Assembly (NCBI RefSeq): GCF_903969135.1
Contig: NZ_LR824569.1
Location: forward strand, 4,051,001 to 4,115,000
Origin: Chryseobacterium sp. JV274
GTDB taxonomy: Bacteria; Bacteroidota; Bacteroidia; Flavobacteriales; Weeksellaceae
Direction of reading: 5' to 3'
Length of the DNA: 64,000 bases
Each line of letters starts with the position of its first letter. Within the stretch, counting starts at the first letter, position 1. This document shows positions 1 to 9,197 of this stretch, piece after piece. Below the pieces are notes generated by a model. That model searched no databases. It saw only the letters and a list, made by a program, of their open reading frames with translations, and had not been told where the DNA came from. Position numbers and translations under genes: made by a program.

Positions 1-1390
1 CATCCTTATCAAAATATTTTACAGGGTAACCTAATTTTTCCAATCCTTCAGAAATATCAGATGCTTTACCTGCAATGAAAATTCTGCTTTGGTTTGGTAA
101 AATGGTAGTCTTGACAGCATTTGAAACATCTGCAGCTGTTACTTTATCGATAGATTTCAGGTAATTGGTGTAGAAATCAGCTGGTAAATCCTGAACTTTT
201 TGGTTCAATGCAAACCTTGCAATAGTTGCAGGCTGCTCTAAGGACATGATGAAAGAACCTTTCAGCTTTGCTTTTGCATTTGCCAATTCTTCTGGTTTTA
301 CCGTAGAAATAGCATTAAGTTCATTCATGAATTCCTTAACCGCTTTGTCTGTAACCTCATTTCTTACACTCGCACTTGCAGAAAATTCAGGAGAATACTT
401 GCTTGCTACCATACTTGAATAAGCACCGTAAGTAAATCCGTTCTTCTCTCTAAGGTTCATGAAAAGTCTTGCTTCACCACCACCTCCAAGGATGTAATTG
501 GCAATTGTTGCAGGGAAATAATTGGCATCTTTCATTTTCAACGTGTTCAGGTTGTTTAGAGAAACAACAGACTGTACCGCAGAAGGAACATCCACTACAT
601 TAATTTCTGTTTTCGCAACATTAGAAGCTGGCTCTAATTGTGCAACAGGGGTATTTGCTTTTTTCCAGCTATTGAAGGCCTTTTCGATCAAAGGTTTTAC
701 CTGGTCAAACTTTACGTCTCCAACGATTACTAAATAAGCATTGTCCGGAGCGTAGTATTTTTTATAGATGTTCTGTACATCAGCAAGCTGGATTTTGTTA
801 ATCGATTCAACAGTTTCAAATTCACCTCTTGAAGTATTTTTTCCATACATCAAAGCGTTTGAAACTCTTTCCGCGATAGAAGAAGCATTTTTTTCCTCAG
901 ATTTTAATCCTTCAATAGCTCTTTCTTTAGAGTTTTGAATTTCCTCAGCAGAGAATTTAGGATTAATAATTGCATCAGCCATCAGGCCTAATACTTCAGG
1001 GAAATATTTTGAAAGCGAGTTGGCAGAAGCACCTCCTGAAGAGAAATTAAGATTTGCCCCAAGGTAGTCCACTTTTTTGTTGAAATCATCTTTGGAGATA
1101 TTCGTAGTTCCGTTTTCAAACTGTTCAGCCATGATTCCGCTTACCCCAGTTACAGCTCCTTCATTGTAAGGAGGTCTGTCCATAGAAAGGCTTGCATTTA
1201 CTCTTGGCAGCTTGTTGTTCTCAACTACCATTACTGTAAGACCGTTGCTTAGCTGGAAAGTTTTTGGCTTAGCAATGTTAATCGCAGGAGTAGGTCCCGG
1301 CTTTGGCATTGCATTAAGATCTATTTTTTGTGCTGAAACCATTCCTGTAAAGAAAAACGCTGCAGCTATATATGTTAATTGCTTTTTCAT
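1..1390 (-). CDS. M16 family peptidase-like protein, non-catalytic partner (partial)
   Basis: Reading leftwards from ATG at 1390, an open frame of 463 codons runs off the left edge, so the C-terminus is missing. The protein starts with a signal peptide (MKKQLTYIAAAFFFTGMVSA) and then shows the M16 insulinase/pitrilysin layout. Where catalytic members have the HxxEH zinc motif it has SGIMAEQFENGT, so it cannot bind zinc in the usual way. The second half keeps the Arg/Tyr-type segment (GEARLFMNLREKNGFTYGAY) typical of non-catalytic subunits. It follows the catalytic-type gene at 1444-2757 by 53 bp on the same strand. I infer a periplasmic heterodimeric M16 protease in which this is the substrate-binding half. 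Confidence 0.85.
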   Translation of the reverse strand, partial: MKKQLTYIAAAFFFTGMVSAQKIDLNAMPKPGPTPAINIAKPKTFQLSNGLTVMVVENNKLPRVNASLSMDRPPYNEGAVTGVSGIMAEQFENGTTNISKDDFNKKVDYLGANLNFSSGGASANSLSKYFPEVLGLMADAIINPKFSAEEIQNSKERAIEGLKSEEKNASSIAERVSNALMYGKNTSRGEFETVESINKIQLADVQNIYKKYYAPDNAYLVIVGDVKFDQVKPLIEKAFNSWKKANTPVAQLEPASNVAKTEINVVDVPSAVQSVVSLNNLNTLKMKDANYFPATIANYILGGGGEARLFMNLREKNGFTYGAYSSMVASKYSPEFSASASVRNEVTDKAVKEFMNELNAISTVKPEELANAKAKLKGSFIMSLEQPATIARFALNQKVQDLPADFYTNYLKSIDKVTAADVSNAVKTTILPNQSRIFIAGKASDISEGLEKLGYPVKYFDKD

Positions 1391-1443
1391 TTGTAAAAAT
1401 TTAATTTTTAATAATCATATTGTAACCTTAAAAGTTGAAATGA

Positions 1444-2757
1444 TTACTTTTTCTCAGGTACGTAGTTAATGATTATTCTTTGGTTGGAATTAAGATACTT
1501 TTTAGCAGCATTTTGAAGATCCTGTCTTGTGATAGATCTGTAAATGTCGATTTCTTTATTGATCAAATTCGTGTCACCCATCAATACGTGGTTGGTTGCC
1601 AATGAAGCAGCAATTCCCTGAATGCTTGAGTTAGCATTTACAAACTGATTTTCGTACTGGTTTTGAAGTTTTTGATAATCATCTTCAGAGATTAATGTAG
1701 TCTGAAGATTTTTGATTTCAGCATCAATGTCAGCTTGTAAAGCCTGCTTTGTAGTCTGTCCCATCGGGATCGCGAAGAAGGCGAAAATACTGTAATCTTC
1801 CAGCCCTTGGTTAAAAGCAGCTACCTGAAGTGCTTTTTTGTCCTGATCAACTAATTTTTTATATAAAACCGAAGATTTTCCATTACTTAAATAAGAAGAA
1901 AGCATATCTAAAACATAAGCATCTTTCTCTTTGTTAGCCGGAGTTCTGTACGCGAAAACATAAGCAGGAAGCTGGATATTCGGGTCTGTTGCCGTTACTT
2001 CTTTTTCCTGAGTGATAGGAGCATCTTTAGGGAAATCTTTTGGATATAAAGTTCCTTTTGGAATTCCTCCATAATAGGTTTCGATCCATTTTTTAGTCTG
2101 TTCAGGTTTGATATCTCCTGCAACAACCAAAGTGGCGTTATTCGGTACGTAAAACTTCTTGTAGAACGCCTGGAATTCTTCTAGTTTAGCAGAATTCAGA
2201 TCTTCCATAGAGCCGATTGTAGGCCAGTTGTACGGGTGATTGGTAAATAAATTTTTCTGAATAGTTGTAAAAAGATTTCCATAAGGCTGGTTGTCCATTC
2301 TTAATCTTTTCTCTTCTTTTACAACCTCTCTCTGTGTATCTACACCTACCTGATTGATTACCGCGTGACGCATTCTTTCAGCTTCCATCCAAAGTCCAAG
2401 CTGTTCGTTGTTAGAAGGGAATGTTTCATAGTAATACGTTCTGTCATTGGTGGTGTTGGCATTGTTCTGTCCTCCGTTGGAAGAAACAATCTTGAACCAG
2501 TCTCCTCTTTTGATATTAGGAGTTCCCTCAAATAAAAGGTGTTCAAAGAAGTGAGCAAAACCTGTTCTGCCTTTTACTTCATCCTTTGCACCTACATGGT
2601 ACATTACACCTGTTGTTACAACCGGCGCCGAGTTATCCTGATGAAGAATTACGTGAAGACCATTGGGAAGGTCATACTCTTCGAATTTGATTTGCTGTGC
2701 ATTCAGCATTAGCCCGAAGAAAGCTACGGCAGCAGCAGAAAGAAGTCGCTTTTTCAT
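1444..2757 (-). CDS. M16 family zinc metallopeptidase, catalytic subunit
   Basis: A 437-residue protein with a signal peptide ending near residue 20 (LMLNAQQ). The inverted zinc motif HFFEH is at residues 69-73. A Glu-rich segment follows about 75 residues later (REVVKEEKRLR) and supplies the third zinc ligand in this family. At about 440 residues it matches single-chain, two-domain M16B peptidases that work as dimers. It is the first gene of a two-gene leftward unit with the non-catalytic M16 protein at 1-1390. The likely role is peptide or protein degradation in the periplasm; the substrate cannot be told from sequence. Confidence 0.93.
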   Translation of the reverse strand: MKKRLLSAAAVAFFGLMLNAQQIKFEEYDLPNGLHVILHQDNSAPVVTTGVMYHVGAKDEVKGRTGFAHFFEHLLFEGTPNIKRGDWFKIVSSNGGQNNANTTNDRTYYYETFPSNNEQLGLWMEAERMRHAVINQVGVDTQREVVKEEKRLRMDNQPYGNLFTTIQKNLFTNHPYNWPTIGSMEDLNSAKLEEFQAFYKKFYVPNNATLVVAGDIKPEQTKKWIETYYGGIPKGTLYPKDFPKDAPITQEKEVTATDPNIQLPAYVFAYRTPANKEKDAYVLDMLSSYLSNGKSSVLYKKLVDQDKKALQVAAFNQGLEDYSIFAFFAIPMGQTTKQALQADIDAEIKNLQTTLISEDDYQKLQNQYENQFVNANSSIQGIAASLATNHVLMGDTNLINKEIDIYRSITRQDLQNAAKKYLNSNQRIIINYVPEKK

Positions 2758-2917
2758 AAAATTTAGAAATTGTTTATCAATTAGTACGAAAAGTGAATTA
2801 AATGTTACAAAATGTATAGAAATATATGTTGTAATAAGAAAATTTTTAGAAATTAAAAGTTTAAAAAGTAGGAATTTATAATGTTAATTATCGATTTACT
2901 TTGCCTGCAAATAGTAT

Positions 2918-3072
2918 TTTTAACGCAGAGTCCACTAAGATATTTAAATAACCTTCAGATCGGTGGCAATGGCGTTTTACTCAGCAATGCTTGCCCGAGA
3001 TCTTTGCTAAATGTAATGCCTTTGCGAACAAAATATATAAGATTAATAAATCTTGCGGACATTAGCGTTTAA
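2918..3072. repeat. Divergent copy of an intergenic repeat (family R3)
   Basis: This lies in the 477-bp gap between the M16 gene and uvrD. It begins with a TTAACGCAGAG-type end. It finishes with CCTTTGCGAACA, an A/T-rich stretch, then CTTGCGGAC and TTAGCGTTTA. The same order of motifs ends the two tandem copies at 5631-5956. A 63-codon open frame crosses it, but its composition and the repeat match argue against a gene. The rest of the gap holds only the uvrD promoter. Confidence 0.5.
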
Positions 3073-3181
3073 TTTTGAATATTTAATAGGAGCCACTCAC
3101 ATTTTAAAGCAAAATTGACTATTGATATATATTTTAAGTATTAAAATTTGAGTGTTGCAATTTCTAACTTCTCATGAAAGT

Positions 3182-3211
3182 TTGAATTCTCCTCTGAATA
3201 CATTAATTTTG
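3182..3211 (+). promoter_or_regulatory. uvrD promoter (Bacteroidota -33/-7)
   Basis: TTG at 3182-3184, 19 bases, then TAATTTTG at 3204-3211. This fits the TTG-N19-TAnnTTTG consensus of the Bacteroidota primary sigma factor. The last G is the G of an in-frame GTG at 3211, so that codon lies upstream of transcription start. The real start is therefore the ATG at 3235. Confidence 0.75.
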
Positions 3212-3234
3212 TGTTCCCAAAATTTTTTTGCTGT

Positions 3235-5565
3235 ATGGACTATTTGAAAGGACTCAATGAATCACAATATGAAGCCGTTACCTCTTTACAAGGACCTTTG
3301 ATGGTGCTTGCCGGAGCAGGTTCCGGGAAAACGCGTGTACTTACCATGCGTATTGCTCATTTAATACATAATGGAATAGACCCTTTCAATATCCTGGCGC
3401 TTACCTTTACCAATAAGGCGGCTCGTGAAATGAAAGACCGTATTGCAAAAGTAGTAGGAGACAGTAATGCAAGAAGTCTTTGGATGGGAACTTTTCACTC
3501 TGTTTTTGCAAGAATTTTAAGAATTGAGGCTCATTATCTTGGATATCCTTCCAATTTTACCATTTATGATCAGCAGGATGCCTTGAATGTGATCAAAAAA
3601 GTACTGAAGGATATGAATATTGATGCAGATCTTTATAAACCTAAAAAAGTTCAGGCAAGAATCTCAACCTATAAAAATAATCTGATTACGGTAAAAGCTT
3701 ATTTCAACAACCCGGAACTGATGGAGGCGGATGAAAAGGCTAATATGAAATTCATCGGACAGATTTATCAGAAATATGTAGATCAGTGTTTCAGAAACGG
3801 ATCCATGGATTTTGATGACCTGTTGTTGAAAACCAATGAGCTGCTGACCCGTTTTCCTGAAGTGCTTGCAAAATATCAGGATAGGTTCAGATATATCATG
3901 GTGGATGAGTACCAGGATACCAACCACTCTCAGTATCTTATTGTAAAAGCATTAGCTTCAAAATTTGAGAATATCTGTGTGGTAGGGGATGATGCACAAT
4001 CCATTTACTCTTTCCGTGGAGCTAACATTTACAATATCTTAAACTTTAAAAAAGATTATACAGATGCTAAAACAGTATCTCTGGAACAGAATTACCGTTC
4101 TACACAGAATATTGTAAATGCGGCTAATGTAGTTATTGCAAAAAATTTACAGCAGTTTAAGAAAAATGTATTCAGTGACAATGAAGAAGGGGATAAGATC
4201 AAAATATACCGATCTCTTTCCGATGCTGATGAAGCGAATTTTGTTGCCGGAAATATTTGGGAACTCCGTAACCGTGACCAGAGAAAATACAGTGATTTTG
4301 CCATTTTATACAGAACCAACTCTCAGACACGTGCTTTTGAAGATGCACTGAGACGTAAAAATATTCCATATAAAGTGTATGGAGGACTTTCCTTCTACCA
4401 AAGAAAAGAAGTAAAAGACCTTATTGGTTATCTTCGACTTCTGATCAATGAAAATGATTCTGAAGCATTGATGAGGATCATCAACTATCCTGCAAGAGGA
4501 ATTGGAGAAACAACACAGAATAAACTGATCGTTTTTGCAGATGCTCATAATATTGCGGTTTCAAAAGTATTGGAAAATCTTCCGATGTATGCACCTCAAT
4601 TGGGCCTGAACAACGGAGTTTTGAACAAGTTGAACGACTTCTGGTCTATGATAAAAGCTTTTCAGGTATTGCTGAAAACAGAAACAGCTTACAGTGTTGC
4701 TATGGAAGTGGCAAAACGAAGCGGCTTAATCAAGTTTTTGAAAGATGATCAGACTCCGGAAGGAATTTCCAGAGTAGAAAACGTACAGGAATTGATGAAC
4801 TCCATGCAGGGATTCATTGAAGAGCAGATGCAGCTGGAAGACGGAGATCCGAGTCTTTCCAATTTCCTTGAAAATATCGCCCTTTCAGCAGATACTCAGG
4901 ATAAGAACCTGGAAGATGATATGGTTTCATTGATGACTATTCACCTTTCAAAAGGACTTGAGTTTCCAGTAGTTCACTTAGTAGGACTTGAAGAAAATCT
5001 GTTCCCAAGCTTTATGAGCTCTGCCACCAGAGAAGACCTTGAGGAAGAGAGAAGACTATTTTATGTAGCACTGACAAGGGCTGAAAAACAGGTCTTTTTC
5101 TCATATGCTGTTTCCCGTTTTCAATGGGGGAAAATCACAGATGCAGAACCTTCAAGATTCTTAAGTGAAATTGATGATGAATATATTGAATTCCTTAATC
5201 CTGCTTTGGAAAAAAGATTTATCAATAATTCAGGGGTAAGATCCAATATTTTTGATGAACATCCTTCTGACATGAAATCTTTCAAAAAGGTTGAAAAGAA
5301 GACTCTCGATAGAGGTGATGCCTCAAAACCTGCTCAGGAAGTAAGAAAACTGAAACCTGTAAGTACAGCTAAAATTATCAACCCAAGTGGAGCTTCTTCT
5401 CAGGATATTGAAGTAGGAGATAAGGTGAGACACGACCGTTTTGGAATTGGAGAAGTTAGCTTCTTGGATGGAACGGATCCTCAGAATATCAAAGCAAAAG
5501 TTATTTTCATCCATGAAGGAGAGAAAAACCTGATTCTGAAATATGCAAAACTGACTAAGATTTAA
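3235..5565 (+). CDS. uvrD: UvrD/PcrA-type superfamily 1 ATP-dependent DNA helicase
   Basis: A 776-residue 3'-5' DNA helicase for repair and replication-fork maintenance. Visible motifs: Walker A GAGSGKT (residues 27-33), motif II VDEYQD (about 223-228), motif III GDDAQSIYSFRGA (about 250), NYRS (motif IV), TIHLSKGLEFP (motif V) and LFYVALTRA (motif VI). The C-terminus has a Tudor-like element (GDKVRHDRFGIGEV) after a low-complexity linker, as in PcrA/UvrD, where it contacts RNA polymerase. The start at 3235 is chosen because the promoter -7 box covers the upstream in-frame GTG and because MDYLKGLNESQ is the usual N-terminus. It is a single-gene unit with its own promoter and terminator. Confidence 0.95.
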   Translation: MDYLKGLNESQYEAVTSLQGPLMVLAGAGSGKTRVLTMRIAHLIHNGIDPFNILALTFTNKAAREMKDRIAKVVGDSNARSLWMGTFHSVFARILRIEAHYLGYPSNFTIYDQQDALNVIKKVLKDMNIDADLYKPKKVQARISTYKNNLITVKAYFNNPELMEADEKANMKFIGQIYQKYVDQCFRNGSMDFDDLLLKTNELLTRFPEVLAKYQDRFRYIMVDEYQDTNHSQYLIVKALASKFENICVVGDDAQSIYSFRGANIYNILNFKKDYTDAKTVSLEQNYRSTQNIVNAANVVIAKNLQQFKKNVFSDNEEGDKIKIYRSLSDADEANFVAGNIWELRNRDQRKYSDFAILYRTNSQTRAFEDALRRKNIPYKVYGGLSFYQRKEVKDLIGYLRLLINENDSEALMRIINYPARGIGETTQNKLIVFADAHNIAVSKVLENLPMYAPQLGLNNGVLNKLNDFWSMIKAFQVLLKTETAYSVAMEVAKRSGLIKFLKDDQTPEGISRVENVQELMNSMQGFIEEQMQLEDGDPSLSNFLENIALSADTQDKNLEDDMVSLMTIHLSKGLEFPVVHLVGLEENLFPSFMSSATREDLEEERRLFYVALTRAEKQVFFSYAVSRFQWGKITDAEPSRFLSEIDDEYIEFLNPALEKRFINNSGVRSNIFDEHPSDMKSFKKVEKKTLDRGDASKPAQEVRKLKPVSTAKIINPSGASSQDIEVGDKVRHDRFGIGEVSFLDGTDPQNIKAKVIFIHEGEKNLILKYAKLTKI

Positions 5566-5588
5566 TTTCAGAACAATACAATATAAAT

Positions 5589-5624
5589 AAAACGGGTTCA
5601 ATTTTTGGATCCGTTTTATTTTAT
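5589..5624 (+). terminator. Terminator of uvrD
   Basis: AAAACGG and CCGTTTT form a stem closed by a short A/T-rich loop, with a T-rich tail, 24 bp after the uvrD stop codon. Confidence 0.7.
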
Positions 5625-5630
5625 TTTTAA

Positions 5631-5956
5631 ATGCAAAGCCCGCAATGTAACTATTGCACTTTGTCTATTTTTTTCGTTCGCAAAGGCGTTCCACTTAGCA
5701 AAGAGAAATTTCTCTGCTGAACGAAGTGCTTTTGTGAACATAAGAATAATAAGCTGTAAATTTTCCTTTGCGGTCATAGCGTTTAGATTACCTATTTTAA
5801 ACACAAAGTTCGCAATGTGTTCATTCAGATGTATTTATTTTTCGTTCGCAATGACGTTCCACTTATTGAAGACAATTTCTCTGCTGAACGAAGTGCCTTT
5901 GCGAACATAAGAATAATAAGCTGTAAATTTTCCTTTGCGGTTATAGCGTTTAAACG
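5631..5956. repeat. Two tandem copies of a ~168-bp intergenic repeat (family R3)
   Basis: Copy 1 (5631-5786) and copy 2 (5801-5956) align end to end at an offset of 168-170 bp. Shared blocks include CAAAG..CGCAATGT, TTTTCGTTCGCAA, TTTCTCTGCTGAACGAAGTG, GAATAATAAGCTGTAAATTT and CCTTTGCGGT.ATAGCGTTTA. The ends resemble each other in inverted orientation (ACACAAAGTTCGCAA against TTTGCGG.CATAGCGTTT). Short open frames across it are accidental. Together with the promoter at 6097 this explains the 601-bp gap between uvrD and the receptor gene. Confidence 0.75.
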
Positions 5957-6096
5957 GTAATATATTTCTCTATCTATTTTGAATTTAACCATCTATAAAG
6001 CAATGTTTTTATGAATGTTTCCTTAATTTATCTTAACTTTAAATAGGGATAGAAAGAAACGATAACCATTTTTTATAAAAACAAAGTCTATTGATT

Positions 6097-6126
6097 TTGT
6101 AGACTAATAAATATATTTTACATTTG
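6097..6126 (+). promoter_or_regulatory. Promoter of the first TonB receptor
   Basis: TTG at 6097-6099, 19 bases, then TACATTTG at 6119-6126. A short inverted repeat (AGTCTA at 6085-6090, TAGACT at 6100-6105) brackets the -33 element and could be an operator. Confidence 0.75.
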
Positions 6127-6166
6127 CAGCTTGTAAAAACATAAATGTTCAATCAAATTAAACTAT

Positions 6167-8938
6167 ATGAGAAATAAAAAAACTATTCTTTCGGCCTCTG
6201 TTTTATTTTTTCTTGGAGTATATACTTACGGACAGGAAAAAGACAGCATCAAAACAAATAAAGACAGTATAAAAACCAATAATGTAGAAGAAGTAGTGGT
6301 GCTGGGATCAAGAGCTGGAGCCAGATCTAAAACAGACAGCCCGGTTCCTGTAGATGTATTCAATGTGAAAGAATCTTCAATCATTCTCCCACAAACAAAT
6401 ATTGGACAAATCCTGAATGCAGTAGCACCATCATTTACTTCTACGATTCAGACTAACTCAGACGGAACAGATCATTTGGATCCTGCTCAGCTGAGAGGTT
6501 TGGGACCGGACCAGGTATTGGTTTTGGTTAACGGAAAAAGAAGACACACTTCAGCATTGGTGAATGTAAACGGAACACCCGGAAGAGGTACCGTAGGAAC
6601 GGATTTAAATGCCATTCCGTCTTTTGCATTAAACAGAATAGAAGTATTAAGAGACGGAGCTGCAGCACAATATGGATCTGATGCCATTGCCGGAGTAATT
6701 AATCTTGACTTGAAAAGAGATACAGGAAAACTGGCAGGACAAATAAGCTATGGAGGAAATTTAACACCAACAACTAATGATCATACCGGCGATTTTGACG
6801 GACAGAATATTCAGCTGGATCTGAACTATGGTAATAAAATAGGAACCAAAGGAGGTTTCTTCAATATCACTTGGTCTTCACAGTTCAGAAATCCAACCTA
6901 TAGAGCCGGAACAGAAAGTGGCCCTATTTACAATGCTTATAATGCCATTGAACAACGTGCACTAAATGACGGAGTTAATCTTTCTTCTCTTTTTACGAAT
7001 ATTGGGAATACACCCAATTCACAGCAGATTGTAAATTATGTACATCAGTATGCACAAAATGTAAACTACTTTTCTCAGGAGCTGCAAAATTCAATCCAGG
7101 GAGCCAATACCATTTCTGCATTACAAAGTATTTTGAAATCAGGAAATTTTACCAGAGATCAGCTTAATTACTTTACGGATCAGGAATTGGCGTACAGAGG
7201 GCAGGAAAGGAAGGATTTTAATATGCAGGTAGGGCAGTCGAAGCTTAATAATCATCAGCTTTTTGTGAATGCCGAAATCCCAGTAAGTGACAATTGGAAA
7301 GTGTATACTTTTGGTGGTTACAGCATAAGACACGGAACTTCCGGAGGATTCTACAGAAGACCAACTGAAAACAGAACTTTTACAGGATTGTATCCTAATG
7401 GTTATCTTCCACAGATTGGAACGGATATCCAGGATATTTCCCTGGCTGCAGGAATCAAAGGGAAATGGGACGGCTGGAATATTGATTTCAGTAATACATA
7501 CGGGCAGAATTCATTTACCTATAATATTCAAAACACCGGAAATACCTCCTTACGTTTTGCTTCGCCAAGAGAATTTAATGCAGGAGGGCTGAGATTTTCC
7601 CAAAACACAATCAATTTAGATTTCTCTAAAAAATACGATGTATGGGAAGGGATCAATGTCGCTTTCGGAGCTGAGCACCGCTATGAGAATTTTAAAATTA
7701 CCCAAGGTGAAGAAGCTTCGTATCAGACATATGATCAATTTGGAAATATCTGGAACGGAGATCCAAGCCAGAGAGCTACGGACTTTTTTGGACTGCCTCT
7801 GCCGGGAGGATCACAGGTATTCAATGGATTTAAACCTGAGAATGCTGTGGATAAAAACAGACAGTCGGTGGCAGCTTATGCAGATGTAGAATTTAACTTC
7901 ACCAACTGGTTATTGGTAGACGCTGCTGCGAGATATGAAAATTATTCTGATTTCGGATCGACATTCAATTATAAATTAGCTTCAAGAATCAAAATAGCGC
8001 CTAATTTCAATGTGAGATTTGCAGGATCTACAGGATTCAGAGCTCCGTCTATCCACCAGATTTATTATAATGTAACTTCTACATTGTTTACGAATAATCA
8101 ACTTTTGGAAGTAGGAACTTTCAGTAATGATTCCCAGCTGGCAGGATTGCTAAGTATGCCAAAACTGAAGCAGGAAACTTCCAAATCAGCAAGTGTAGGA
8201 TTTACCTACAAAATTCCTTCAGCAGGGCTTAGCTTTACAGCAGACGGATATTTCACAAGAATCGACAACCGTATCATCCTTACGGACCAGTTCTTAAGAA
8301 AAGATGTGCCTTCAGATGCACAAAAAGAGTATGATAAATTAAATGTGAACGGTGCTCAGTTCTTTACCAATGCAATTGATACGGAAACAAAAGGGTTGGA
8401 TGTAGTGATTTCACATAATGTAAGATTTTCAGGTATAAAACTCGATAATAACTTTGCTATTAACCTTAATAAGACCAAACAGGTAGGAGATATCCATTCT
8501 GCAGGACTTTTACAGTCACCACAGCTTGAGAAAGTATATTTTTCTGAAAAATCAAGAGTGTATCTGGAAGAAGCTGTGCCTAGAGTGAAAGCCAGTCTTT
8601 CGCACACCCTTTCATGGAAGGATGCTACGTTCTATCTGAGAAATACTTATTTTGGAAAAGTAACAGGTGCTGATATTATTGATGTGAACGGAGACGGAAT
8701 CATAGATTTTAATGAACACCAACCGATCGGAGATAAGATCATTACCGATATATCTGCTGCTTACCAGTTTACTAAAAACGTAGGGTTGACTTTGGGGGTG
8801 AACAATTTGTTTGATATTTATCCAACAAAAAACCTTACTGCTTCTACCAATAATGACCAGTTTATCTATTCACGTTCTACTTCACAGTTTGGACAAAATG
8901 GTAGATATGTTTTCGCGAGACTTAATTTCAATTTTTAA
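6167..8938 (+). CDS. TonB-dependent outer-membrane receptor
   Basis: A 923-residue TonB-dependent receptor for energy-dependent uptake of an unidentified ligand. A signal peptide (ending YTYGQ) precedes a short Lys/Asp/Ser-rich linker, a VEEVVVLGSRAGAR segment at the TonB-box position, and a plug domain with LRGLGPDQVLVLVNGKRRH and RIEVLRDGAAAQYGSDAIAG. A large barrel follows and ends in aromatic FARLNFNF, the usual signal for outer-membrane insertion. Residues 839-850 form a canonical EF-hand-type calcium loop (D-x-N-x-D-G-x-x-D-x-x-E) inside the barrel. There is no N-terminal carboxypeptidase-regulatory domain and no SusD partner, so it is not a standard SusC. It is transcribed alone. Confidence 0.93.
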   Translation: MRNKKTILSASVLFFLGVYTYGQEKDSIKTNKDSIKTNNVEEVVVLGSRAGARSKTDSPVPVDVFNVKESSIILPQTNIGQILNAVAPSFTSTIQTNSDGTDHLDPAQLRGLGPDQVLVLVNGKRRHTSALVNVNGTPGRGTVGTDLNAIPSFALNRIEVLRDGAAAQYGSDAIAGVINLDLKRDTGKLAGQISYGGNLTPTTNDHTGDFDGQNIQLDLNYGNKIGTKGGFFNITWSSQFRNPTYRAGTESGPIYNAYNAIEQRALNDGVNLSSLFTNIGNTPNSQQIVNYVHQYAQNVNYFSQELQNSIQGANTISALQSILKSGNFTRDQLNYFTDQELAYRGQERKDFNMQVGQSKLNNHQLFVNAEIPVSDNWKVYTFGGYSIRHGTSGGFYRRPTENRTFTGLYPNGYLPQIGTDIQDISLAAGIKGKWDGWNIDFSNTYGQNSFTYNIQNTGNTSLRFASPREFNAGGLRFSQNTINLDFSKKYDVWEGINVAFGAEHRYENFKITQGEEASYQTYDQFGNIWNGDPSQRATDFFGLPLPGGSQVFNGFKPENAVDKNRQSVAAYADVEFNFTNWLLVDAAARYENYSDFGSTFNYKLASRIKIAPNFNVRFAGSTGFRAPSIHQIYYNVTSTLFTNNQLLEVGTFSNDSQLAGLLSMPKLKQETSKSASVGFTYKIPSAGLSFTADGYFTRIDNRIILTDQFLRKDVPSDAQKEYDKLNVNGAQFFTNAIDTETKGLDVVISHNVRFSGIKLDNNFAINLNKTKQVGDIHSAGLLQSPQLEKVYFSEKSRVYLEEAVPRVKASLSHTLSWKDATFYLRNTYFGKVTGADIIDVNGDGIIDFNEHQPIGDKIITDISAAYQFTKNVGLTLGVNNLFDIYPTKNLTASTNNDQFIYSRSTSQFGQNGRYVFARLNFNF

Positions 8939-9141
8939 GTTCAATAGCAGATCTTACTTATGACTTATGAAATTGTTTAAAGTTTTATATTTTGAAACAT
9001 TAAGATTGTATTAAGATATTGAGAGTATTAAGATAAGCTTCGCTTTAAGCTTAAAAATCAGAATGATTCATCTTAACTTAAATCCTTCTTAATGGTTTTA
9101 ATGTATATATTCTGCATTTTTATCAGATTAAGGAACTTCTA

Positions 9142-9180
9142 TAAAAAAAAACAGTTCAGAATTTCTGAACTGTTTTTTTA
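9142..9180. terminator. Bidirectional terminator between receptor and cstA
   Basis: AACAGTTCAGA and TCTGAACTGTT form a near-perfect stem, with an A-run on the left and a T-run on the right. It serves the convergent receptor gene and cstA. Confidence 0.85.
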
Positions 9181-9197
9181 TTTATGATCATATGAAT

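Noticed and set aside
2881..3072. 63-codon open frame upstream of uvrD
   Set aside because: It coincides with an intergenic repeat (R3), has no family signature and no start context.
5605..5910. 101-codon frame after uvrD
   Set aside because: It crosses two tandem R3 repeats and reflects their sequence, not a gene.
6167..8938. SusC/SusD polysaccharide utilisation locus
   Set aside because: No SusD gene, no glycoside hydrolases and no N-terminal regulatory domain accompany the receptor.
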